Assembly (NCBI RefSeq): GCF_009670965.2
Contig: NZ_CP073239.1
Span: 868,001-932,000 of the forward strand
Source: Riemerella anatipestifer
GTDB taxonomy: Bacteria; Bacteroidota; Bacteroidia; Flavobacteriales; Weeksellaceae
DNA: 64,000 nt
Direction of reading: 5' to 3'
Shown here: one piece after another, positions 18,042 to 25,049 of the stretch
How the letters are laid out: each line of letters begins with the position of its first letter
How positions within the stretch are numbered: the first letter of the stretch is position 1
Made by a program: the position numbers and the translations under genes
Notes under the pieces: generated by a model
What the model was told of the DNA's origin: nothing
Databases searched by the model: none
Seen by the model: only the letters and a program-made list of their open reading frames with translations

Positions 18042-18299
18042 ATGAATATAGAAGGATTTTTAACATTTTTCAAAGGGGATAAGGAATATAAATCCCCATC
18101 TACATCTGAAATAATAGAAACACTAGACAGGATGGGTATAAATACAGACCATCATTGTCTTATTAGAAAACAAGTGTCAGTTATAGTAAATGATGCTTCA
18201 AACTTAAATTTAGATGAAAATGAATCAGATTCAGAGTTTGAAAAAACTTTAAAGAAAGAAATAAAAGAAGGTAAAAGATCTATTACTTTGGTAGTTTAA
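18042..18299 (+). CDS. Small hypothetical protein (85 aa)
   Basis: An 85-residue soluble acidic protein (STSEIIETLDRMGINTDHHC, later NLDENESDSEFEKTLKKEIK). No signal peptide and no family recognised. It overlaps the end of the convergent 101-residue gene by 17 bases. The pair lies between the lipoprotein group and the transposase and may be passenger genes. Confidence 0.45.
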   Translation: MNIEGFLTFFKGDKEYKSPSTSEIIETLDRMGINTDHHCLIRKQVSVIVNDASNLNLDENESDSEFEKTLKKEIKEGKRSITLVV

Positions 18300-18588
18300 A
18301 CTGTTTGCTAAAATGTAAGTATAGCTTTTGTTCTTCTATATACTCTTGCGAATTTAAATTTAACTTGATAAAATTTTTAGGTTCATCAGAGAAGGCGTGT
18401 ATTAATTCAACAGCTTCATCAATATTCTTTATAGGAATGGTTAAATCACATTCAGTATAAATATTATTATTTATCAGCCATATATAGCTATAATCTTTTG
18501 ATGAAATTCCAACAAAATTTGGTAACTCTTTATGAAGAACTATATCTGTTAATTTTCTTAAGTAATTTGAAATTTGATCTTTTGTCAT
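18283..18588 (-). CDS. Small hypothetical protein (101 aa)
   Basis: Start taken at ATG 18588. The longer frame begins with GTG at 18612, upstream of the likely transcript start. On the minus strand TATCTTTG (18612-18619) is a -7 element about 23 bases before the chosen ATG. The protein mixes helices and strands (DKNI-poor, YSYIWLINNNIYTECDLTIP in the middle). No family recognised. It ends inside the convergent 85-residue gene. Confidence 0.45.
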   Translation of the reverse strand: MTKDQISNYLRKLTDIVLHKELPNFVGISSKDYSYIWLINNNIYTECDLTIPIKNIDEAVELIHAFSDEPKNFIKLNLNSQEYIEEQKLYLHFSKQFKLPK

Positions 18589-18627
18589 AAAAGTTTCTAT
18601 TAAATAAGCCACAAAGATATAACAATT

Positions 18628-19620
18628 ATGTTAGGTTTAAACATAAAATCGGTACTTGAATTGATACAAACCTTTTCTTCTGAAGAGGTTTGTATTCGGT
18701 ATTTAGAAACTTTAAGGTGGGGTAATGTCCCTATAAGCCCTTTTGACGAAACCTCAAAAGTTTATAAATGTAAAAACAATCAGTACACTAGTAAGTATTT
18801 TAATGTTAAAACTGATACAATGTTTGAGAACTCAAAAATCAAATTACAAAAGTGGTTTTTAGCTATATGGTTGGTAACTTCTCATAAGAGAGGTATTAGT
18901 TCAGTACAGTTAGCAAAGGATATTGGAGTTACTCAAAAAACAGCTTGGTTTATGTTACATAGAATTAGAGCGTGTTTTAGAATTGAGAATGATAATGAGC
19001 TAGAGGGTATTGTAGAAGCAGATGAGACCTTTATAGGAGGTAAAAATAAAAACCGACACAAAGACAAAAAAGTACAACACTCACAAGGCAGAAGTTTCAA
19101 AGACAAAGTTCCTGTTATGGGGATACTTGAAAGAGGAGAACACGAAATAGTAGAAAGACCTCACAAGGTTATTCCAAACAAAACTATTAAAGAAAAAGTA
19201 GTTTACAGAATAAGTAAAATAAATGCTTATGTGGTAGATGATACTAAAAGAAAAAGTATTCAACCAATTATTTACAACTATGTAAAGTCAAATACAAAGT
19301 TGATAACAGATGAATGGTGGGCATATCAAGGATTAAATACCGAATACAATCATAAAATAGTAGACCATTCCAAAAAAGAGTATGTAAGTTGGCAAGATAA
19401 TACAGTACATACCAACAATATTGAGGGGAGTTGGCGTTTACTGAAAGGTGCGGTTAGTGGCACATACAATCATGTATCTAAAAAACATCTTCAAAAGTAT
19501 GTTGATGAATTTGTTTACAGATTTAATTTGAGAAGAGTCTCAGATCAAGAAAAATTCAGATATTTGCTGTTAAATTCAAATGTTAGGACGAAGTACGAAG
19601 AATTATGTCAAAAAGTGTAA
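18628..19620 (+). CDS. IS1595-family (ISXO2-like) transposase
   Basis: A 330-residue DDE-type transposase. Visible parts are LQKWFLAIWLVTSHKRGISS and QLAKDIGVTQKTAWFMLHRI (helix-turn-helix region), EADETFIGGKNKNRHKDKKV (first catalytic Asp), TDEWWAYQGL (second Asp) and TNNIEGSWRLLK (third catalytic region), typical of the IS1595/ISXO2 group. The N-terminal zinc-ribbon position (VPISPFDETSKVYKCKNNQY) keeps only one Cys. The reading frame is intact. Terminal inverted repeats and target duplications could not be recognised, so element limits are unknown. The next gene overlaps its end by 16 bases. Confidence 0.85.
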   Translation: MLGLNIKSVLELIQTFSSEEVCIRYLETLRWGNVPISPFDETSKVYKCKNNQYTSKYFNVKTDTMFENSKIKLQKWFLAIWLVTSHKRGISSVQLAKDIGVTQKTAWFMLHRIRACFRIENDNELEGIVEADETFIGGKNKNRHKDKKVQHSQGRSFKDKVPVMGILERGEHEIVERPHKVIPNKTIKEKVVYRISKINAYVVDDTKRKSIQPIIYNYVKSNTKLITDEWWAYQGLNTEYNHKIVDHSKKEYVSWQDNTVHTNNIEGSWRLLKGAVSGTYNHVSKKHLQKYVDEFVYRFNLRRVSDQEKFRYLLLNSNVRTKYEELCQKV

Positions 19621-19835
19621 AACTTAAAGAAAAGAATATAAGACATACTGTTATAGATGGTAAAGAGTATTTCTATGTAGAAGACATCAAAAAACATAAT
19701 GACATTGCAATAATAGACTTTGGTAAAACTATCTATGTAAATAATATACTACTCATCAAAGCAGAATTTGTTAAAGCTTTATCAGATTTTGATATAAAGA
19801 TAAAAAGAGCATTGAACTTTAAACCTAAATCTTAA
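19605..19835 (+). CDS. Small hypothetical protein overlapping the transposase (76 aa)
   Basis: A 76-residue basic protein (KLKEKNIRHTVIDGKEYFYV, then YVNNILLIKAEFVKALSDFD). ATG 19605 overlaps the last 16 bases of the transposase, implying coupled translation and that it travels with the element. HTVIDGKEYFYVEDI resembles the opening of phage antirepressor-like domains, but this is weak. Function unknown. Confidence 0.5.
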   Translation: MSKSVKLKEKNIRHTVIDGKEYFYVEDIKKHNDIAIIDFGKTIYVNNILLIKAEFVKALSDFDIKIKRALNFKPKS

Positions 19836-19852
19836 TCTAAAAATTAATGTTT

Positions 19853-19883
19853 TTGCGTATATCAAAAGTTAGTTTTATCTTTG
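19853..19883 (+). promoter_or_regulatory. Promoter upstream of the DUF6934 gene (distal)
   Basis: TTG (19853-19855), 20 bases, then TATCTTTG (19876-19883): a good -33/-7 match. Predicted start near 19890, giving a leader of about 140 bases before the DUF6934 start. Confidence 0.5.
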
Positions 19884-19994
19884 TTGGTAGATAATTTGGT
19901 AGCATTAAGATTGAGCTGAATTGAAATTAAGGTTTATTTCAGTTTCAACTTCTCACAGGGTCTGCCATTGTAGGATTTTTTTTCTAATTTTTTT

Positions 19995-20002
19995 TAATTT
20001 TG
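19995..20002 (+). promoter_or_regulatory. Promoter upstream of the DUF6934 gene (proximal)
   Basis: TAATTTTG fits TAnnTTTG. It contains an in-frame stop for the downstream ORF and is 26 bases before the TTG start, so translation cannot begin further upstream. Confidence 0.4.
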
Positions 20003-20027
20003 CCACCGTTCATTAAATTTAAACAGA

Positions 20028-20567
20028 TTGCAAAATAATAACCACTACAAAACAGAATTAACTTTAAACGAAGAAAGACTACAATATTTATTCGTGAGTA
20101 CAGGTACTAGAAGTATAATCAAAGCGATTGAATATTCCCCAATAACCATTATAGGAAAACAAACAGTTTATAATTTAGGTTTTGGTGATTATGACGAAGC
20201 AACCAAAAATATTATTGATGATTCTAACAGTAATAATGGTGATATGTATACAGTATTTAATACTGTACTTCAAACTGTTCCAATGTTTTTTAAAACAAAA
20301 CCAGATTGCGTTCTTTATGTCTGTGGAAGTGATTCAACAGATGACTTTACAAAAAAATGTAAACCTAATTGTAAAAAGAAATGTGTCGACTCTTGTAAAT
20401 TAGAGAACCGAAGGATCAAAATATATCGTTATTTTGTTGATAAACACTTTATTCAATTAAGTAAAGAATATATTTTTTTTGGAAAAAATCGCAAAGAAGG
20501 AAATTCTTTTGTCCAATATATTCCAGGTAAAGAATATCACGATATTTTGGTTTACAAGAAAAAATAA
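20028..20567 (+). CDS. DUF6934 family protein with a regular Cys insertion
   Basis: A 179-residue cytoplasmic protein. TTG 20028 is the only usable start: the frame is closed at 19995 and there is no nearby ATG. The core (TVYNLGFGDYDEATKNIIDD, NGDMYTVFNTVLQTV) fits the uncharacterised DUF6934 family of Bacteroidota. Unusual for what I know of the family, residues 111-123 form C-x3-C-x3-C-x3-C within a Lys-rich stretch, with C94 and C99 nearby, a possible metal site. DUF6934 genes often lie beside a very small gene, as here. A toxin-antitoxin or defence role is a guess. Confidence 0.6.
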   Translation: MQNNNHYKTELTLNEERLQYLFVSTGTRSIIKAIEYSPITIIGKQTVYNLGFGDYDEATKNIIDDSNSNNGDMYTVFNTVLQTVPMFFKTKPDCVLYVCGSDSTDDFTKKCKPNCKKKCVDSCKLENRRIKIYRYFVDKHFIQLSKEYIFFGKNRKEGNSFVQYIPGKEYHDILVYKKK

Positions 20568-20633
20568 GTAACTTTGCACATTGAATTGATATATTTTATA
20601 TATTTGATTAGTTAATCATTAAAGTTAGCAGTT

Positions 20634-20795
20634 ATGAAAACAATAAAAAAAGAAAAAAAGATTGTTAGCAGTCCATCAGATCTAAAAGTTAAGCTAAAAT
20701 CAGTGGCTGCTAATATCAGAGATAAACAATTATTTCAAACTAAAATTGAAGCTGCTAGGAGATCTCTAGAAGGGTTTAATACGTTACCAATTTAA
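20634..20795 (+). CDS. Small basic protein next to DUF6934 (53 aa)
   Basis: A 53-residue ORF starting ATG 20634 and ending TAA 20793-20795, 66 bases after the DUF6934 stop. It is Lys-rich at the N-terminus (KTIKKEKKIV), then helical (DLKVKLKSVAANIRDKQLF, EAARRSLEGF). No family recognised. Same strand and closeness suggest one transcript with the DUF6934 gene, ending at the terminator at 20918-20949. It may be the partner protein of a two-gene module. Confidence 0.5.
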   Translation: MKTIKKEKKIVSSPSDLKVKLKSVAANIRDKQLFQTKIEAARRSLEGFNTLPI

Positions 20796-20917
20796 AAATA
20801 CAAGATAAATAGAATTTAGGTAGTCTATTTAGTATTATTTTTTATTATTAATGACGAACAAAAACCTCCTATAATATCCGTTCGGTAAATAGCAGATTAA
20901 AAATTGTAATTTAAAAA

Positions 20918-20949
20918 GAGGACTAAAAAATTTAGCCCTCTTTTATTTT
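20918..20949 (+). terminator. Intrinsic terminator after the DUF6934 pair
   Basis: GAGGACTAAA (20918-20927) pairs with TTTAGCCCTC (20931-20940) with one mismatch and a 3-base loop, followed by a T-rich run. Confidence 0.7.
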
Positions 20950-20955
20950 TTTAAG

Positions 20956-20988
20956 TAAGTTTGTGTAAAGATATATATAGTTACCTAA
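20956..20988 (+). repeat. Right copy of the 26-bp inverted repeat, with a -7-like element
   Basis: Bases 20963-20988 are the reverse complement (24/26) of 15400-15425. TAAGTTTG at 20956-20963 fits the -7 consensus, so a transcript reading into the structured stretch could start near 20970. Confidence 0.6.
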
Positions 20989-21070
20989 TTTTAAATTGTT
21001 TGTAATAAGTTTAAAAATTGTTGTTGTACCTTATATTAAAAGTAGCTTTCCTTATATATTGATTATCTTG

Positions 21071-21328
21071 AGGCATAGAACAAAAAGAGGTTTTATTCAA
21101 AACATCTATTGAATGAGTTTTGATATAAAAATGCCTTCCCCCTCTAAACACACACAAAACGAGGAGGAAGGCTAAAACAGAAAGAAAGCGAAAACTCTCT
21201 ATCTGAATACTAAAAGCACCTAACAAGAACGACCATGTTATGAGACAAAACAATGGTGCTTTTAGCATGTATTTATGAAAGCTAAATTTAGAATAGGATA
21301 AACGCAAAAAGCCCCCAACAAAAGTTGG
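21071..21328. other. Highly base-paired non-coding stretch
   Basis: Part of an 869-bp gap without a convincing gene (20796-21664). Successive hairpins are AGGCAT (21071-21076) with ATGCCT (21131-21136), enclosing TCAAAAC (21097-21103) with GTTTTGA (21117-21123); a 12-bp stem with one mismatch, 21133-21144 with 21161-21172; a perfect 11-bp stem CTAAAAGCACC (21210-21220) with GGTGCTTTTAG (21255-21265), itself holding TAAC/GTTA; and CCAAC (21315-21319) with GTTGG (21324-21328). On the minus strand the last is followed by GGGGC and TTTTT, like a terminator. Strand and nature (ncRNA, decayed element) are undecided. A minus-strand ORF (21011-21421) covers it but looks spurious. Confidence 0.4.
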
Positions 21329-21608
21329 CGGAACTCTATTTGTAATTAACGATAAAAGTCTAAAAAATTTTCTAGATAATAGGACGCATATACACGAAAC
21401 TATCTGTGTGTGTTTACACAATTATTTGGAACTACCAAATTTTTGTGTAAGTTTTTTTCACTTTTTTGTATGTAGCTGGTATTGCGAGTCATAAAACTGT
21501 GACAAACATATCACCTTTTGTGGAAGTATGCAAGTTTTTAGAACATTTTTAAATATTTAGTAACTCAATTGTAAGTTTATCGGCTTTAATCTTATGGCCA
21601 ATCGGCAT

Positions 21609-21645
21609 AAAAAAATCTTTTAGCAAACCGCTAAAAGATTTTTTT
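21609..21645. terminator. Bidirectional terminator downstream of asd
   Basis: A perfect 16-bp stem (AAAAAAATCTTTTAGC, 21609-21624, with 21630-21645) around a 5-base loop, with runs of A and T at the outer ends, so it can work for both strands. It lies 19 bases after the asd stop. Confidence 0.85.
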
Positions 21646-21664
21646 ATCACTTTGTATTTATCAT

Positions 21665-22672
21665 CTAAACCAACTGATGTTTTACCAAATATTCTGCAAT
21701 TTGTACCGCGTTGGTAGCCGCTCCTTTTCTTAGGTTATCTGCTACAATCCAACAGTTAAGCGTGTTAGGTTGAGAGCTATCTCTTCTTAATCTACCCACA
21801 AAAACATCATCTTTACCTTCGGAGTATCTTGCCATAGGATACAGATTTTGGCTCAAATCGTCCTGAAGCGTTACGCCGCTAGTGTTGGCTAGTATTTGTT
21901 TTACCTCATCTAAATCAAAATCGTTTTCAAACTCTATGTTTACGCTTTCAGAATGTCCACCTTGCACAGGCACTCTTACCGCTGTAGCCGTGAGGTTAAA
22001 GCTATCATCTCCCATAATTTTCTTAGGCTCACGCATTAGTTTAAGCTCTTCTTTGGTGTAGCCTTCATCAGAAAACACATCGCAATGTGGCAAAGCATTT
22101 TTGAATATTTCATAAGGGTAAACCTTCGGAACTGATGCTTCCCCACCTTCTACGGAAGTTCTAATTTCATCATTAAGCTGGTCAACCGCCGCCTTACCTG
22201 TCCCTGTAACCGACTGATAGGTGGATACCACCACTCTCTTTATTTTGTACTTTTTATGCAACGGATTAAGCACCATTACCAACTGAATTGTAGAACAGTT
22301 TGGATTAGCAATAATCTTATCGTCTTTGGTTAAAACCTCTGCATTTATTTCTGGAACTACCAATTTTTTAGTAGGGTCCATTCGCCACGCTGAAGAGTTA
22401 TCCACCACAAAAGAACCCACTTCTGCAAACTTAGGAGCCCACTCCAAAGAAGTACCACCACCTGCGGAAAATATCGCAATGGCAGGTTGCTTTGCTACGG
22501 CATCTTCCATAGACACAATAGGATATTCTGCTCCTTTAAATTTTATCTTTTTTCCAACTGATTTTTCAGACGCTACGGGAATAAGCTCCGTTACAGGAAA
22601 ATCTCTTTCTTCCAACACTTTAAGCATCACTTGTCCCACCATACCTGTAGCACCTACTACTGCTATTTTCAT
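21665..22672 (-). CDS. asd: Aspartate-semialdehyde dehydrogenase
   Basis: A 335-residue NADP-dependent enzyme that reduces aspartyl phosphate to aspartate semialdehyde for lysine/diaminopimelate, threonine and methionine synthesis. Start ATG 22672 places the NADP-binding loop GATGMVG at residues 7-13; a further 11 codons are open upstream but not family-like. The catalytic nucleophile is C126 in NPNCSTIQ, and H240 in GGHSES is the acid/base. It is a single-gene unit with a strong terminator downstream and a 13-bp dyad (22703-22745) in its leader region. Confidence 0.95.
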   Translation of the reverse strand: MKIAVVGATGMVGQVMLKVLEERDFPVTELIPVASEKSVGKKIKFKGAEYPIVSMEDAVAKQPAIAIFSAGGGTSLEWAPKFAEVGSFVVDNSSAWRMDPTKKLVVPEINAEVLTKDDKIIANPNCSTIQLVMVLNPLHKKYKIKRVVVSTYQSVTGTGKAAVDQLNDEIRTSVEGGEASVPKVYPYEIFKNALPHCDVFSDEGYTKEELKLMREPKKIMGDDSFNLTATAVRVPVQGGHSESVNIEFENDFDLDEVKQILANTSGVTLQDDLSQNLYPMARYSEGKDDVFVGRLRRDSSQPNTLNCWIVADNLRKGAATNAVQIAEYLVKHQLV

Positions 22673-22702
22673 ATCTAATTTATTCTTTATTTGTTTTAGC
22701 AC

Positions 22703-22745
22703 CAACGCTCTAAAACACCGTAATTATTGATTTTTTAGAGCGTTG
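22703..22745. promoter_or_regulatory. Perfect 13-bp dyad between the small membrane gene and asd
   Basis: CAACGCTCTAAAA (22703-22715) and TTTTAGAGCGTTG (22733-22745) are perfect reverse complements with a 17-base spacer. No T-run follows on the minus strand, so it is a weak candidate terminator for the upstream gene or a structured leader of asd. Confidence 0.45.
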
Positions 22746-22771
22746 ATTTAATTATTTTTAAACCTAACTTT

Positions 22772-23209
22772 TTACCCCAAAAGTCTATCAAAAGGGAACC
22801 TCAACAAGAATAAAACTACCGCTAACAGCCCCATAATAACAATACCAAAGTTAAGAGTTTCAGAAGTTTTAATTTTCTTGTTTACTATCGTCATCAGTAC
22901 AGCGGCTACCAACATCGTTACAGGGTGTTCTACATAAGAAAACCTTAAAACGGCATCTTTCATAATGCCTCCCATACCTATTTCTTTAAGGTAGAACAAA
23001 AACTGGGATTTAAAAAACAACATTCCCAAACCTATAAGAAACTGTGTGTGAAACAAAATCATTGTAAATAAGCTGGACTTTCTAAGTAACTTGGATACTT
23101 TACCAGAATAGCCAAACATAGCCACCAAAAGTGCTACCACAAATACTGCCGCCGCTAATAAAACTAAATAAGCAAACCCTCTATGAGCGTGCAAAATCAT
23201 ATTTTCCAT
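22772..23209 (-). CDS. Small membrane protein with four hydrophobic segments
   Basis: A 145-residue inner-membrane protein. Predicted helices are at about 12-32, 45-66, 95-108 and 118-137. His residues sit at HAHRG (residues 8 and 10), in LFHTQFLIG and in EHPVTM, positions that could bind haem as in cytochrome-b-like proteins, but no named family was recognised. Conserved-looking genes of this kind occur in flavobacteria without known function. It stands alone between the EEP-family gene and asd. Confidence 0.55.
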   Translation of the reverse strand: MENMILHAHRGFAYLVLLAAAVFVVALLVAMFGYSGKVSKLLRKSSLFTMILFHTQFLIGLGMLFFKSQFLFYLKEIGMGGIMKDAVLRFSYVEHPVTMLVAAVLMTIVNKKIKTSETLNFGIVIMGLLAVVLFLLRFPFDRLLG

Positions 23210-23306
23210 AACTATCTATTTTTCGGTAGCAAATATAGAAAAAAATCCCAACGAATACCGCTGAGATTTAGTAGAATTGGTGGTTATTCTTCTTATCAAA
23301 AATATT

Positions 23307-24287
23307 TTAGTAACTAAATTCTCCAATGATAGGGTAGTGGTCAGACAGTTCTCTGCTTCTATTCGTTTTCAGAGAAACAGGTTTTATTTCTTTAGTTGAA
23401 AAGAGATAATCTATCCTTATCGGAAATTTATAATCGTGAAAAGTAGTTCCTAAGCCTTTGCCTACTTCTAAGAAGCTGTCCGTCATATTTTGGCTTAGAT
23501 AATAATACTCATAAGAATTAGGAACGGCATTAAAATCACCACCTAAAATCACAGGATAAGGCGATTTTTCTACTGCGTGTCTTATCTGCTCTACTTGAGT
23601 CTGGTGAGCTTTAAAGACAGGTAAAAATCGTGCTATTAAACTTTTGGCTTTTTCTTCGGAAACAGTAAGATTCGTGCTTGGTTTTACCATATCTTTATTT
23701 AACTCAAAAGGCTTTAAATAAACATTTATAAATCTTATCCGTTTGCCTTTAATTTCGGTGTCTATATAACCCGCATAGCCATTATCTGCATCAATTAGAA
23801 TTCTCCCAGATTCTATTATCGGTGTTTTAGAATAGAACTCCAAAATGTCTATTTCTTTTCTGTAAGGCATACTTTCTATCTCTTCTTTAAAATCTCCTTT
23901 CTCTTGTATTAGAATAATATCAGGAGAGAAAGATTCTAGATGATAGTCTATATTAGCGATACCAGCTTCTGCGGCTTTAATATTAAAACTAACCACCTTG
24001 AAATCAAAAGCGTTTTTATTTTCTGTGGAATAGTTAACCCATCTCCTGATAGGCGTTAAAAGCAATGCTAAAGCCAATAGAAAAAATAAACCTCTCTTTT
24101 TCCAACTCAAAATCCAAAACAAACATAACAGACAATAGCCTAAAACTAAAATAGGGAAGGCTAAAGACAAAAAATTAAGTTCTGCAAATATTCTTGGCGG
24201 AATGTAGGCATTCATCATACACAAATAGAGCAATGCCAAAAGCCCTAAATGTATAATAAATACAATTATTCTAAGAATTTTCATCAT
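23307..24287 (-). CDS. Membrane-anchored endonuclease/exonuclease/phosphatase (EEP) family protein
   Basis: A 326-residue protein. Three hydrophobic segments (about 4-75) precede a complete EEP catalytic domain: KVVSFNIKA (Asn), ILIQEKGDF (metal-binding Glu), LGGDFNAVPNS (Asp/Asn) and LSDHYPIIGEF (Asp-His). The fold hydrolyses phosphodiesters. Whether the substrate is DNA, lipid or a nucleotide cannot be told. It lies 12 bases after the rhomboid gene in the mutL-rhomboid-EEP operon, an arrangement seen in other flavobacteria. Confidence 0.82.
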   Translation of the reverse strand: MMKILRIIVFIIHLGLLALLYLCMMNAYIPPRIFAELNFLSLAFPILVLGYCLLCLFWILSWKKRGLFFLLALALLLTPIRRWVNYSTENKNAFDFKVVSFNIKAAEAGIANIDYHLESFSPDIILIQEKGDFKEEIESMPYRKEIDILEFYSKTPIIESGRILIDADNGYAGYIDTEIKGKRIRFINVYLKPFELNKDMVKPSTNLTVSEEKAKSLIARFLPVFKAHQTQVEQIRHAVEKSPYPVILGGDFNAVPNSYEYYYLSQNMTDSFLEVGKGLGTTFHDYKFPIRIDYLFSTKEIKPVSLKTNRSRELSDHYPIIGEFSY

Positions 24288-24299
24288 TTATCGGGGCTA

Positions 24300-25037
24300 T
24301 TACTGTATTCTGAAACGGTTTCTACTCCACATTTTTATAAGAATATATCCTACTAATGCTCCGCCTAAATGGGCAAAATGTGCCACATTATCTCCCGCCA
24401 TTTGGGTAAACCCTAAATAAATAGACCCTGCTATAATGATTGGAAATAGTATTTTAGCCTTTATTGGGAATGGTATAAACAAAATCATAATCCCTGCATT
24501 AGGGTAAGCCACTGCGAAAGCCGCTAACACACCAAATATCGCTCCAGAAGCACCTACCATTGGCGTTATTAAAAATTGTTGTAATTGTGCTACCTCATCA
24601 CTTCTTCCGAAAATAGCTCCTATGTTTAAAGAAGGATTGTTAAGATTAGCTCCTCTAAACACCGAGGCTAAATCTACACCTTGCTGATGCAGACTGCTCG
24701 TAAGCTGATAGAAGTGATAATAGTTCCAAACATTAAATAGAATGAACGCTCCCAACCCACTAAAAAAGTAGAGTGTAAGGTATTTCTTCTCACCTAAAAC
24801 CCTTTCTAAAACAGAACCAAAGCTCCATAAACCTATCATATTAAACAAAAGATGCGTAAACCCTCCGTGCATAAACATATGTGTAATGATTTGCCAAGAC
24901 CTAAAGTTAGGCGACAAAGGGAAATAGGCAGGTAAGAAATTCTCTATTCCTGCTGGTAAAAAGTAACCTAGTATAAATACAACCACATTGATGATGATAA
25001 GGTTTCTAGTGATTGGTGGTATATTCTGAAACATCAT
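24300..25037 (-). CDS. Rhomboid-family intramembrane serine protease
   Basis: A 245-residue protease cutting transmembrane segments within the membrane. The oxyanion/histidine part of TM2 is HMFMHGGFTHLLFN (53-66). The catalytic Ser164 is in GASGAIFG, and the catalytic His is probably H223 in AHFAHLGGALVG. The glycine-rich last helix is present. A long insert of about 50 residues (105-155) before the active-site helix is unusual relative to GlpG. It lies between mutL (12 bases) and the EEP gene. Confidence 0.9.
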   Translation of the reverse strand: MMFQNIPPITRNLIIINVVVFILGYFLPAGIENFLPAYFPLSPNFRSWQIITHMFMHGGFTHLLFNMIGLWSFGSVLERVLGEKKYLTLYFFSGLGAFILFNVWNYYHFYQLTSSLHQQGVDLASVFRGANLNNPSLNIGAIFGRSDEVAQLQQFLITPMVGASGAIFGVLAAFAVAYPNAGIMILFIPFPIKAKILFPIIIAGSIYLGFTQMAGDNVAHFAHLGGALVGYILIKMWSRNRFRIQ

Positions 25038-25049
25038 TTTTTAGTTTTA

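Noticed and set aside
18590..19900. Terminal inverted repeats of the IS1595 element
   Set aside because: The similar CAAAGATA strings on both sides are explained by outward-facing -7 promoter elements; no target duplication was seen.
21011..21420. RNase P RNA or tmRNA
   Set aside because: I looked for the conserved RNase P core (GAGGAAAGTCC type) and the tmRNA 3' end and found neither.
21011..21421. 136-codon minus-strand ORF
   Set aside because: It starts with TTG, has Cys/Phe/Leu-rich composition without acidic residues typical of genes here, and covers a stretch full of perfect stems; better explained as non-coding.
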